Source: Acidobacteriaceae bacterium (GTDB lineage Bacteria > Acidobacteriota > Terriglobia > Terriglobales > Acidobacteriaceae). From it: 64,000 nucleotides of DNA. The translations under genes were made by a program, and so were the position numbers. The notes below the pieces were generated by a model. The model saw only the letters and a program-made list of their open reading frames with translations, searched no databases and was not told the DNA's origin. Every line of letters begins with the position of its first letter. Position 1 is the stretch's first letter. Below are positions 1 to 7,913 of the stretch, one piece after another. The DNA lies in NCBI GenBank assembly GCA_025355505.1, contig JANXZM010000079.1, forward strand, positions 1 through 64,000. Reading direction: 5' to 3'.

Positions 1-1169
1 ATCGTACTTCCGCACCCTCGACAAAGATGGTCCGACTTCGGTGCTTCAACAGCGGTGATCCAGACCTTGCCCTTGGCTTCAGTGCGACGCTGCTGAGTAA
101 GACGCGTCGGAGGAACTGAATTGCGAGTGCGTCCAGATTTAGCTCCAGCCCAGAGGGTTCGCGCTACGTATTCAGCCCACGGTGCAACCAGCTTTCCCCA
201 TGTGGAAGCTGTTTCGCCCAGCTTGGTACACATCTGGGACATGAGACGACAATTGCCTGAAGCAGTTTCGAAGAAGTCAGCCCGGCGCAACGGCTCGCTT
301 GCAATCCACCGAAGTAGCCACATTTCAACCTGAGGTCGTACTGGTTCGAGCACATCGAACGCGAGGGAGTCGCGGTTGGCGGTATCGGTATGCAAACCCA
401 GCCCCAAGCCACCATCGAGGCCCAGAGAGCTTACTGCTAGTCTGGTCTCAGCCTCCAGAAGGGCGAAAACGTAGTTTAAGATCGCGTGGACTGGCGTCAC
501 GGCAAGACGAGGTCCGCCGGTTAGAGGGGATTGCCTACTCCCGACAAATTGCCATCGCTCGGGGATTCTTTGTAGATCCCCTTTGGGCCAACTAACGGGA
601 AGATTCCGCCACTCGCGGAAATATGAAGCGGCGGCGTTTGCTTCGAGATTGCGGATCGCGTCAAAGGTTTCCGCCGAACCCAGCTCATTTCGGAAGCGAA
701 CGATTGCGTCTGCCGTCGCATGGGAATTCAGAGCTTCCCTGAGCACACCTTCCTGACCCTGCAATTTTGCATCGATCAGGCGGCGACAGATTTCGAGGCC
801 GACGCCGTTACTGATCGCAAGACCTTGAGCGCGTCTCAACTTCGCGTCGGATGATCCGACCGGACCAGTGACACACAGCGTTTTCCCATTGCGTTCCAGG
901 AAAATGAGTCCTGCATCTTGGTCTCGTAACCACCGCAATGCCGCCAGTGATACCAGTCCGTCTGAGCCGACGATTACGAGCCGCTGGAGGCGGTGTCCGA
1001 TGCGGGGAAGGCGGTAGTGGTAGCGTTCAGCTCCAATTCCGTCTTCAACGACCAGGTGTCCACGATCAACACGTACCTGAATGCCGTAGCCGACTAAGGT
1101 CAGAACGCCGTGACGTGGAACTGAATTGAGGGATTGTGCAGGTTGATGTACGGTTCTGTTAGCTGCCAT
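1..1169 (-). CDS. Cas1-family integrase (casposase) of element A, C-terminus off the left edge
   Basis: The frame is open from ATG 1169 to the window edge (389 full codons, no stop), so the gene is partial here but not broken. The protein matches the Cas1 of element B (16108-17631) along its whole visible length. Conserved blocks include GPVGSSDAKLRRAQ, FALLEAETRL with the catalytic Glu, LGLGLHTD with the catalytic His, and FDVLEPVRPQ with the acidic pair. The edge cuts into CRGCG, the start of the zinc-binding tail seen complete in element B. Cas1 proteins of this stand-alone kind act as transposon integrases rather than CRISPR adaptation enzymes; no cas2 or array is nearby. The start is fixed by GGAAGGA seven bases upstream and by an almost identical start region in element B. 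Confidence 0.9.
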   Translation of the reverse strand, partial: MAANRTVHQPAQSLNSVPRHGVLTLVGYGIQVRVDRGHLVVEDGIGAERYHYRLPRIGHRLQRLVIVGSDGLVSLAALRWLRDQDAGLIFLERNGKTLCVTGPVGSSDAKLRRAQGLAISNGVGLEICRRLIDAKLQGQEGVLREALNSHATADAIVRFRNELGSAETFDAIRNLEANAAASYFREWRNLPVSWPKGDLQRIPERWQFVGSRQSPLTGGPRLAVTPVHAILNYVFALLEAETRLAVSSLGLDGGLGLGLHTDTANRDSLAFDVLEPVRPQVEMWLLRWIASEPLRRADFFETASGNCRLMSQMCTKLGETASTWGKLVAPWAEYVARTLWAGAKSGRTRNSVPPTRLTQQRRTEAKGKVWITAVEAPKSDHLCRGCGST

Positions 1170-1194
1170 TGGAGTGTCCTTCCTTTGGTGGTCA

Positions 1195-1228
1195 GGGCTT
1201 GTCGGCTGCTGAAACAGTCGGCAGGCCC
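1195..1228 (-). promoter_or_regulatory. hairpin in the leader of element A cas1
   Basis: Read on the minus strand, two 14-nt arms pair with 11 of 14 matches around a TTTCAG loop. The structure is followed by a CACCA-rich linker and the GGAAGGA ribosome binding site of cas1. Element B has a hairpin of the same arm length at the same place (16047-16082) with a different stem sequence, while the bases between hairpin and start codon are nearly identical. This suggests a structured, possibly regulatory, mRNA leader. Confidence 0.45.
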
Positions 1229-1235
1229 GCTTTGT

Positions 1236-1757
1236 TCATGACATAAAACTACCGATGCTCACTGGAAACAAGATTTCTGCTCCGCACTTTGGGCAAGCGT
1301 GATTCTTCGAGCGCCCACAGTAGCCGCACGAACACTCGACGTAAAACTCATACCGAAGGATGCGATTAACGCTTGCTCGCTTGGCTCTTTCTTGGGCGCA
1401 GATGTCACGGGAGCGACGTGGAGTCACCACGCCCACACCGGCCAGCGAATCCGCTAGGAAGCGTTGCAGTGGCTGCGCTCTTTTGGGCAACGTGGATTCT
1501 CGTAAGACTTGAAGTGTGAGCGCCGCGAGACCAGGTACAAAATACGAATCGTATGGAGAGGCACCGTCCTGGAACGCATTTGTTACTTCGCCCTCGCTCC
1601 GTGCGTTTGACAGGAGCGGCCACAGTCGATCCCACACCTGCGCCAGAACGCCCCGCCAATGTTCAGCCCTTCCGTAAACCTCCGAGGACCGTATTTTCGG
1701 TGGGCGCCCTCGTCCTCGTTCTGAGCCGATCGACGTTTCTACGTTATTCATGGTCAT
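1236..1757 (-). CDS. AT-hook and zinc-ribbon protein of element A, function unknown
   Basis: The product is 173 residues. It begins with a GRGRPPKI AT-hook-like motif near residues 15-22, which commonly binds the minor groove of AT-rich DNA. The middle contains FLADSLAGVGVVTPRRSRDICAQ, a helical stretch I recognise from conserved hypothetical proteins but cannot name. The C-terminus has CSCGYCG and CPKC, a likely zinc ribbon. It is read in the same direction as cas1 and ends 66 bases before it, so the two are probably cotranscribed. The AT-hook is notable because the adjacent intergenic region (1758-1994) is the most AT-rich stretch in the window. Element B has no clear counterpart; its gene in a similar position (15034-16011) looks unrelated. 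Confidence 0.6.
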   Translation of the reverse strand: MTMNNVETSIGSERGRGRPPKIRSSEVYGRAEHWRGVLAQVWDRLWPLLSNARSEGEVTNAFQDGASPYDSYFVPGLAALTLQVLRESTLPKRAQPLQRFLADSLAGVGVVTPRRSRDICAQERAKRASVNRILRYEFYVECSCGYCGRSKNHACPKCGAEILFPVSIGSFMS

Positions 1758-1994
1758 TGGTCATTTCTGCGATGAATGCCCGGCTAGTAGCTTTAATTAT
1801 ACGTATAAATCTAATATATACAAGGTTAAATATGCGGAAGATGCTTAGTGATTTAGTTAAAATGTTTATTATAAATAAGTTAACAGGCTAGACATAATTT
1901 AACTGATCATCCGATTTATGCGTAAATTATGACCTAGGGAATTGGAGTGAAAGGGCATCGCCCCGTTTCCAACGAAAGAGAAAAGAGGCCAGCA
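1758..1994. promoter_or_regulatory. AT-rich divergent intergenic region of element A
   Basis: This region separates the leftward cas1 side from the rightward HTH-HNH-PolB operon, so it should hold both promoters. Roughly 1790-1925 is strongly AT-rich in an otherwise GC-rich window. It contains several GTTAA or TTAAC words (for example GGTTAAAT, AGTTAAAAT, AGTTAACA, ATTTAACT), including the palindrome GTTAAC. It could be an operator for the HTH or AT-hook protein, or an origin used by the element's PolB. The function is inferred only from position and composition. Confidence 0.4.
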
Positions 1995-2558
1995 ATGAAG
2001 CGTACACAGTCTCAACTTAAAACAAAGAGGCGGAAAAGTCCTCGCCGATCAAACAAGAGAAGATTTGTCCAGCCGCTATCTGTCGAACAGTTTTTCGCCA
2101 TGTCCGAGCAGCATCAGGACCTCTGGAGAAATGGCGTTCAGGTCGTCACGGAATTGAGGGCAGGTGCGTCGCTCCGTCAAGCCTCACTCAAGTTCGGGTT
2201 AGACCCCCGCAAAGCACCGCAGCTAGTTCGCCCGGCATTGCGGAAACTGAAAAATGGGCGTTGGAGAGCCAAGAGCTACGACCGTCTCTTGCGCGTCCTT
2301 GCACTTCCGAGCCGTAAGGGGCTGATCGAGGTCGGCACGCGGGATTCTCGGCAGGCCACAGTGATTGGGAAATACTGGAATGCAATCGATCTCTATCGCG
2401 CCACCGGAGACGCTTCGGCACTGGAGCAATTCGACGGAGAGCACGTCACCGATGCCAACGGAAATCCGGTTCCGCTTCTCACTGATCTCCACGAGTTGGG
2501 TCGGCTGGAATCGGCCGGCGTTCTATCGTTCGAGACTATTTACGCGAGGGTAGCCTGA
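1995..2558 (+). CDS. basic helix-turn-helix protein of element A
   Basis: The product is 187 residues from ATG 1995; an in-frame GTG at 1947 is less likely because AGAGG lies a suitable distance before 1995. The first 24 residues are very basic (KRRKSPRRSNKRR). Residues 52-72 look like a helix-turn-helix (ELRAGASLRQASLKFGLD). The following block, KLKNGRWRAKSYDRLLRVLALP, matches QANGKFRATKSDRYAATLYVP of the element B protein at 14257-14775, so the two are homologues. It is the first gene of the HTH-HNH-PolB operon and its stop overlaps the next ATG by one base. The likely role is regulator or origin-binding protein of the element; no named family is recognised. Confidence 0.7.
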   Translation: MKRTQSQLKTKRRKSPRRSNKRRFVQPLSVEQFFAMSEQHQDLWRNGVQVVTELRAGASLRQASLKFGLDPRKAPQLVRPALRKLKNGRWRAKSYDRLLRVLALPSRKGLIEVGTRDSRQATVIGKYWNAIDLYRATGDASALEQFDGEHVTDANGNPVPLLTDLHELGRLESAGVLSFETIYARVA

Positions 2559-3055
2559 TGACGAGGAAACCTCATCTGCGTGATCCTGAAGCCGCTTGTG
2601 TACGGAAGAACGTCGCAGCACGGCGTGTCGGAATGAACGCCAAATGTGCCTGCGGCGAGAATCGGCCGGAGGCTCTCATACCGAAGAGTAAGCCGATTCT
2701 ATGCCATCGCTGCAATCGAAAACAAGAAGGAAAAACAACTATGGACAAACATCATCCTTTTGGAAAGGCAAACAGCCCCGTCACAGTCGAAGTTCCGGTT
2801 AACGATCACCGCGCCGACCTGAACGTCGCACAATACGATTGGCCAAAGCAAACGCGGGAAAATCCGGATGGCAGCCCGCTCATCGCTGCCGCCGGTTGCG
2901 TCCGTGGTTTCATCGATACGGTTGTGCATTTGATCGAAAAGGGGTTGCACTGGATTGCGGACATGCTCGAAACAGCCGACGCGTATCTGAGAGAGAGACT
3001 TGGCGAAAAATACTGGCTCGACACCCCGCTGGAGGTGTTCGCGTCGAAGCAATAG
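2558..3055 (+). CDS. HNH-like nuclease of element A
   Basis: The product is 165 residues and its ATG shares one base with the TGA of the preceding gene (TGATG), indicating translational coupling. Cysteines 30, 32, 49 and 52 form a probable structural zinc site. MDKHHPFG (His65, His66) and VPVNDHRADLN (Asn82, Asp83, His84) resemble the two halves of an HNH active site. The C-terminal half is helical (FIDTVVHLIEKGLHWIADML) and resembles the tail of the HNH protein of element B. HNH nucleases are frequent casposon partners. The zinc cysteines differ from the classical spacing found in the element B copy, so this is a divergent member. It lies 85 bases before polB in the same direction. Confidence 0.65.
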   Translation: MTRKPHLRDPEAACVRKNVAARRVGMNAKCACGENRPEALIPKSKPILCHRCNRKQEGKTTMDKHHPFGKANSPVTVEVPVNDHRADLNVAQYDWPKQTRENPDGSPLIAAAGCVRGFIDTVVHLIEKGLHWIADMLETADAYLRERLGEKYWLDTPLEVFASKQ

Positions 3056-3140
3056 ACCCCGGTGAATTGGCGAACCCGAATGGTTACGCTGTCAATCGCA
3101 GCATCGAGTCCACAATTAGTGGGTCGGTGCGAGTTCATCC

Positions 3141-6100
3141 ATGCCCCATCGTGATCCCACGTCTTTGGTTCTCGCGGTTCGGGTCTATCCTGGCCTTGAA
3201 GATGAGAACCTGGACTCAGACAAGCGGCCACGAAAATGGAGACGCCCGGCTGCGATGTTCGTGTTTGATACGGAAACGCGAACTGATCAAACTCAGCGCC
3301 TGACGTTTGGCAGCTACCGGCTCATCGATGCTGGACAACTGGTGAAGGAGAATGTTTTCTACGGTACGACATTGCCCACCCGAGACCGGCGCATTCTAGA
3401 ACGCTACGCATCGGTGCCGAGATCCATCGTATTGACTGAGGCCACCCACAGCCTAACGCTGCTGACCCGAAACGAGTTTGCCAAGAAGCTCTTCAGCGCC
3501 GCTTACAAAGGCCGCGCCTTGCTCACGGCTTTCAACTTCCCGTTTGATATTTCCCGCATTGCTTGCAAGTCTTCGGACGCACGACGCCGATACGCCGGAG
3601 GTTTCTCTTTCGAACTTTGGTCTTATTTTAAAGGCGGCGACGAACGGCGGCATCGGTACCGGCCCTGCATTTGTATCAAACACATTGACAGCAAGCGCGC
3701 CCTCAAAGGCTTTACGGCGAGAGTGACACCTGACGAAGAGGACCGAATCCCAGAAGGCTCCATGACCGGCGATCCGGAAGAGGATTATGTCTTCCACGGT
3801 CACTTTCTCGATTTGCGGACTTTGGCATTCGCTCTTACGGATAGAGGTTTCACCCTAAAAGCGGCGTGCAATGCCTTCGGGGTGGAACACGGAAAGCAAA
3901 CCGTGAAACAGCATGGACTCGTCACAAAAAACTACATCGACTACAACCGCCGGGACGTTCTGGCAACTTCCGAGCTGGCGGTCAAACTCCTCGAAGAGTA
4001 TGACAAGCATCCAATAGACCTTCAGGCTACGAAGGCATATTCGCCCGCTTCGATCGGTAAATCGTATCTACGTGCCATGGAAATTCCACCGATTCTGGAG
4101 CGTCAGCCAGACTTCCCCAAGCAATATCTCGGATATGCCCAATCGGCGTTCTTCGGTGGACGAACCAGCGCTCATATTCGCAAGGTCCCAGTGCCCGTCG
4201 TCTACACCGATTTTCTGTCGATGTATCCGACCGTGAACAGTCTCATGGGGCTATGGAGTTTCGTCACTGCCGGTGAAATCGGAGTCGTTGAGCATTGCCA
4301 AAAGGAAATCGAAGCATTCCTAAGCCAGGTAAACATCGACACGATGTTCGACCCGGCGACGTGGAAGCGGCTGCGCGCCTTCGTTCGTGTCATCCCGGAT
4401 GGCGACATCCTGCCATCGCGCGGAGGGTACAGCAGCCAGGGCAACGATTGGCAGGTGGCTGTAAACCATCTTTACGCCGGGAGTACGAGCCCTAATGATG
4501 CGCTCTGGTTCTCCCTTCCAGACATTGTTGCATCGGTGCTTCTCTGCAAAGGAAGGGTCCCAAGAATCGTGGACGCCTTTCGCATTGAAGCGCATGGAAA
4601 GCTCAGTGGGCTTAGTTCAACGAAGCTGCGCGGTCAGATCGACGTCGATCCAGCCAAGCAAGACTTTTTCAAGGTAGTCATCGAGGAACGGAAGAACCTT
4701 CCCAAACGCGTCGACATCTCGGATCAAGAGAAGGAACGGCTCGACAAATTCCTCAAGGTTCTCGCCAACGCAGCCAGCTACGGAATCTATGCCGAGATGC
4801 ACCGTACGGAGTCTGACCATAAAACTGAGGTGACGTGCCACGGCGTCGACGCGGAACCGTTCAAATGCCGTGTGGCTCATCCGGATGAACGCGGGGACTA
4901 TTGTTTTCCCCCGCTGGCATCCCTGATTACAGGAGCAGCTCGCCTCATGTTGACGCTGGTGGAGCGGAGGGTAGCTGATCAGGGAGGGACGTATGCGATG
5001 GAGGACACGGACTCCATGGCAATTGTCGCTACAGAGAGTGGCGGAACAGTGCGCTGTTTGGCGGCCGAACCCAACACAATCAATGCTTTGTCTTGGAAAC
5101 AGGTCAGAACAATATCGGATCGCTTTATGGCCCTCAATCCGTACGAGGGCGAGGCGGGCTCCGGCTCCATTCTGAAGATCGAGGATGACAATCGCGATCC
5201 GAAAACCGAGAAACAAAGGCAGCTTCACTGCTTTGCCATCTCTGCGAAACGGTATGCCTTGTTTCTGATCAACGACGACAGAACCCCGACACTGCTGCGA
5301 GCGAGCTGCCCGTCCTGCGGACACAAGAACAAACCTAACGTGAGTCGCTGCGTAGGGTGTCTAAAATCCGTTCAACTGAACAATGTGGAAGACCGATGGT
5401 CGGAGCATGGACTTGGCCATCTTTTGAATCCCACCGACCCGGAGAGCGACGACCGGGAATGGATCGCGAAAGCGTGGCTCAGCATGGTTCGCAAGGCACT
5501 CGCTTTGCCAACCGTCCCCTTGGGTATCGAATCACTACCTGCGGTCGGTCAGATCACGGTCAGCAGTCCAGCCGTTATGAAGCCTTTGAAGAACCTCAAT
5601 GAAGGACTTCAGTATCCGGATCAAATCAAGCCTTTCAATTTCTTGCTGACGTGCCATGTGAGGCCCCTCGGCCATCCTCTGGGCGTCGATCCGGAGCGTT
5701 TTCACCTCATCTCGCCTTATGAAAAAGACTCGCGGCAATGGCTCAAGAAAGACTGGATTGACCAGTACTCGGGAAAGGACTATCGAATCACGACAACGGG
5801 TCACCACGGAGACCGCCGCACTGCTCGGGTGAAGACCTATGGAGATGTTTTGATTGAGTATGAGTACCATCCGGAATCGAAGTGCGCCGATGCAAATGGA
5901 GATACGTGCAGCAAACAAACCGTCGGCCTTTTGCAGCGCCGCCACGTTCGAATCCAGCAGCTCAAATACATCGGGAAGGAATCGAATAGCCTCGAAGAAG
6001 TGGAATCTGGTTTGATCCACTCGGAACAGAGTGTTTACACCGAATATCCAGACCCGCGACGGGATGAATGGCAGACGAAGATTCTTCCCGCGCTCAAGGA

Positions 6101-6266
6101 ATCGCCATTGGCTCTTCTCGTGAAATTAAGCGGCCTTTCCCGGAGCACCCTCATCGAAATTCGAGCAGGACGTAGTAGGCCGCACCCTAAAAATCGACGG
6201 ATGCTCCTGACAGTTCTGAAAAAGCTCGTGATAGCCCCCGGCGAAGGCAACACCAGCCGCGAGTGA
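3141..6266 (+). CDS. family B DNA polymerase of element A
   Basis: The product is 1041 residues. Exonuclease motifs are present: FDTET (Asp43, Glu45), AFNFPFD and YNRRD. Polymerase motifs follow: DFLSMYP (motif A, from residue 357), KVLANAASYG (motif B, Lys539) and EDTDS (motif C, residues 621-625). It therefore looks active in synthesis and proofreading. An inserted zinc ribbon with Cys723, 726, 737 and 740 is absent from the element B polymerase. The C-terminus carries a helix-turn-helix-like segment (LSRSTLIEIRAGRSRPHP) resembling the tail of the element B Cas1. It is the third gene of the HTH-HNH-PolB operon. Such a polymerase probably copies the element during transposition. I cannot tell from sequence alone whether it uses a protein primer. 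Confidence 0.9.
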   Translation: MPHRDPTSLVLAVRVYPGLEDENLDSDKRPRKWRRPAAMFVFDTETRTDQTQRLTFGSYRLIDAGQLVKENVFYGTTLPTRDRRILERYASVPRSIVLTEATHSLTLLTRNEFAKKLFSAAYKGRALLTAFNFPFDISRIACKSSDARRRYAGGFSFELWSYFKGGDERRHRYRPCICIKHIDSKRALKGFTARVTPDEEDRIPEGSMTGDPEEDYVFHGHFLDLRTLAFALTDRGFTLKAACNAFGVEHGKQTVKQHGLVTKNYIDYNRRDVLATSELAVKLLEEYDKHPIDLQATKAYSPASIGKSYLRAMEIPPILERQPDFPKQYLGYAQSAFFGGRTSAHIRKVPVPVVYTDFLSMYPTVNSLMGLWSFVTAGEIGVVEHCQKEIEAFLSQVNIDTMFDPATWKRLRAFVRVIPDGDILPSRGGYSSQGNDWQVAVNHLYAGSTSPNDALWFSLPDIVASVLLCKGRVPRIVDAFRIEAHGKLSGLSSTKLRGQIDVDPAKQDFFKVVIEERKNLPKRVDISDQEKERLDKFLKVLANAASYGIYAEMHRTESDHKTEVTCHGVDAEPFKCRVAHPDERGDYCFPPLASLITGAARLMLTLVERRVADQGGTYAMEDTDSMAIVATESGGTVRCLAAEPNTINALSWKQVRTISDRFMALNPYEGEAGSGSILKIEDDNRDPKTEKQRQLHCFAISAKRYALFLINDDRTPTLLRASCPSCGHKNKPNVSRCVGCLKSVQLNNVEDRWSEHGLGHLLNPTDPESDDREWIAKAWLSMVRKALALPTVPLGIESLPAVGQITVSSPAVMKPLKNLNEGLQYPDQIKPFNFLLTCHVRPLGHPLGVDPERFHLISPYEKDSRQWLKKDWIDQYSGKDYRITTTGHHGDRRTARVKTYGDVLIEYEYHPESKCADANGDTCSKQTVGLLQRRHVRIQQLKYIGKESNSLEEVESGLIHSEQSVYTEYPDPRRDEWQTKILPALKESPLALLVKLSGLSRSTLIEIRAGRSRPHPKNRRMLLTVLKKLVIAPGEGNTSRE

Positions 6267-6323
6267 GAAGGGTGTGCGGACGCTCAGTTGAGCTGCACAG
6301 CGCGGAAGCGAAGGGGTAGGTCT

Positions 6324-7007
6324 TCATCTCGGTCGGGGCGGATTTTCGTCGTCGATATACTGATTGATCCTCATGATTGCTTGGTCCTTCCAGAGTTCTA
6401 TCTTCGGATTCCAGCCTACGTTATTGAGCAGCTTCGGATGCCTCCGACTTGCTTCCTGAGAAAGGATCGTCTCTCCGGCTCCAGCTAGGTCTTGCAGCTT
6501 GGCTGCATCGTTCGCGGGGTCTCCCAAGAATACGATTCGCCTATTGTTCCTGATCCCGACACATCCGACTATAGCCAGTCCGTAGTCAATTCCGATTCCT
6601 AAGCTCAGTTGTCCTGGACTTCCCCCGAAGGCCGGACAAATAACCTTGTTGAAAACACCCTGCAACCATAGAGCGAACGTGACAGCTTCGTGGACTGGAT
6701 CATCCGAGGCGTCCCCAAGAGAACGGTGAAAGACCGACAGCACTCGGTCACCGGCGACATCCATGACTTCGCCGTTATAGTGCTTTGTAAGCCGAGTGGC
6801 TATTTCCACAAACGTATCCAGCAGCAAAAAGCTTCTGGCTTCCGGCTGCGTTGCGACCAGCTTGGTAAAACCGTGCAGATCGCTGTAAACGAAAGCTGCC
6901 CTAATCCTTCTGCCTTGAAGTCGGGCCATCTCACTTATCTCAGGCAAAACCCTGCCCGGAGCGACCATTGGCTTTCTACGAAGCAAACCTTCGACAGACG
7001 CGAGCAC
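6324..7007 (-). CDS. pycC: class III nucleotidyl cyclase, probable Pycsar PycC
   Basis: The product is 227 residues from GTG 7007. The class III cyclase core is clear: VYSDLHGFTKL with metal-binding Asp43, DVAGDRVLSVF with metal-binding Asp87, then GIGIDYGLAIVG and FLGDPANDAAKLQ. The neighbour upstream (7305-7862) is a Pycsar-type membrane effector, so the product is more likely cUMP or cCMP than cAMP; in Pycsar the cyclase is triggered by phage and its product activates the effector. The substrate is inferred from context. No ribosome binding site precedes the GTG, and a short ORF (6935-7303) overlaps the start by 73 bases in another frame, so the N-terminus may be longer and frameshifted, or the ATG near 6970 may be used. 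Confidence 0.75.
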   Translation of the reverse strand: MLASVEGLLRRKPMVAPGRVLPEISEMARLQGRRIRAAFVYSDLHGFTKLVATQPEARSFLLLDTFVEIATRLTKHYNGEVMDVAGDRVLSVFHRSLGDASDDPVHEAVTFALWLQGVFNKVICPAFGGSPGQLSLGIGIDYGLAIVGCVGIRNNRRIVFLGDPANDAAKLQDLAGAGETILSQEASRRHPKLLNNVGWNPKIELWKDQAIMRINQYIDDENPPRPR

Positions 7008-7303
7008 GACTGAATACCAAGTGGTGGAGGTGGAATCGCTAGCGGTTTTGTGATCACCGGTGGGGTATAAGAGGGAATAGGGATGCCAATCAGGGCGCTA
7101 AGAAATGAGGGGGTTACCGGTGGCCGACCGAATAAGACATCACTCGGCTTGGAATTGAAAATCGAAACAGGGTTCGCGTTCAGTAGTCCATACAGGCTTG
7201 ATTTTGCAGCCTCCTCTTCTGCGGCTTTCTTTGCGTCGGCGGCTTTCTTTGCTTCGACGACCATCCTCCAAAAAGGATAACTCTCGTACGGCCCTCTAGC
7301 CAT
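6935..7303 (-). CDS. small ORF between effector and cyclase, possible N-terminal part of the cyclase
   Basis: The ORF starts at ATG 7303, one base after the TGA of the membrane effector, and encodes 122 residues. It opens with MARGPYESYPFWRMVVEA and an alanine/lysine-rich helix (AKKAADAKKAAEEEAAK), then a proline-rich stretch (PSYTPPVITKPLAIPPPP). The last 24 residues overlap the cyclase in another frame and look non-coding. The tight spacing suggests it is translated with the effector. It is either a separate small protein or the true N-terminus of the cyclase, cut off by a one-base frame change near 7000-7025. Confidence 0.45.
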   Translation of the reverse strand: MARGPYESYPFWRMVVEAKKAADAKKAAEEEAAKSSLYGLLNANPVSIFNSKPSDVLFGRPPVTPSFLSALIGIPIPSYTPPVITKPLAIPPPPLGIQSCSRLSKVCFVESQWSLRAGFCLR

Positions 7304-7304
7304 C

Positions 7305-7862
7305 TCAGTACCTCGCAAGGAAAAGTCCACACGCAATCATCAGAACCCATGAACAAAAGCCAAGACGTACAACCCATCTATTCTTAGCCAGTGCATCCAT
7401 TTTCTCACTTGAGATGTGAGCTAGCTCGAAAATCTGATTGGTGAGGTTGCGGAGGATCAGCTCCGGTGATGCCTCACGAACTGCTGAGAAGTAGACTTCA
7501 TTGTTCTCGTGCAGAAGAACGTGCTGTTGCCACATCAGGTCTCGAACTTTTTGCGGATCGGTGTATCGAGCACCACGAGGACGCACGACACTGTGAACCA
7601 TAGAAAGGCTCAGAAGGACAGCAAATAGCAAACCTATTGCCGCGACCACAAAGACGACGCTAAGGATCGTGACACTACATGAATGAAGGGCAAGCTTGCT
7701 GATGGCATCTTTAGAGATCTGGAGAGCACTCGCAGCAAGGAACACTATCACTGTTATCGTCACTCCGGCCTTCGTGTCGGACGAGCGGATCAACGCTTGG
7801 TGGTTGTCGAAGTTGTGACGTGCGAACTGAATCTGGCTATCGAGTTCCGGTTCAGAGGCCAT
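7305..7862 (-). CDS. pycTM: Pycsar-type transmembrane effector (PycTM)
   Basis: The product is 185 residues. The N-terminal helix carries the motif RSSDTKAGVTI typical of the PycTM/DUF5706 effector family. Membrane helices lie near residues 32-48 (GVTITVIVFLAASAL) and 62-85 (VTILSVVFVVAAIGLLFAV), with another at the C-terminus (LGFCSWVLMIACGLF). A soluble helical segment lies between. In known Pycsar systems such proteins bind cUMP or cCMP made by the partner cyclase and damage the inner membrane, stopping phage growth. It is the first gene of a minus-strand operon with the small ORF and the cyclase. The family assignment is from pattern memory and was not searched. Confidence 0.75.
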   Translation of the reverse strand: MASEPELDSQIQFARHNFDNHQALIRSSDTKAGVTITVIVFLAASALQISKDAISKLALHSCSVTILSVVFVVAAIGLLFAVLLSLSMVHSVVRPRGARYTDPQKVRDLMWQQHVLLHENNEVYFSAVREASPELILRNLTNQIFELAHISSEKMDALAKNRWVVRLGFCSWVLMIACGLFLARY

Positions 7863-7913
7863 GCATCATTCTATTAACTAGCTGGAACCCAGAACAAGTC
7901 GTATTCTGCGTTC

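Noticed and set aside
1-1169. First impression of a broken cas1 at the left edge
   Set aside because: A codon-by-codon reading of the minus strand from 1169 to 1 has no stop and matches the element B Cas1 throughout. The gene is simply cut by the window edge.
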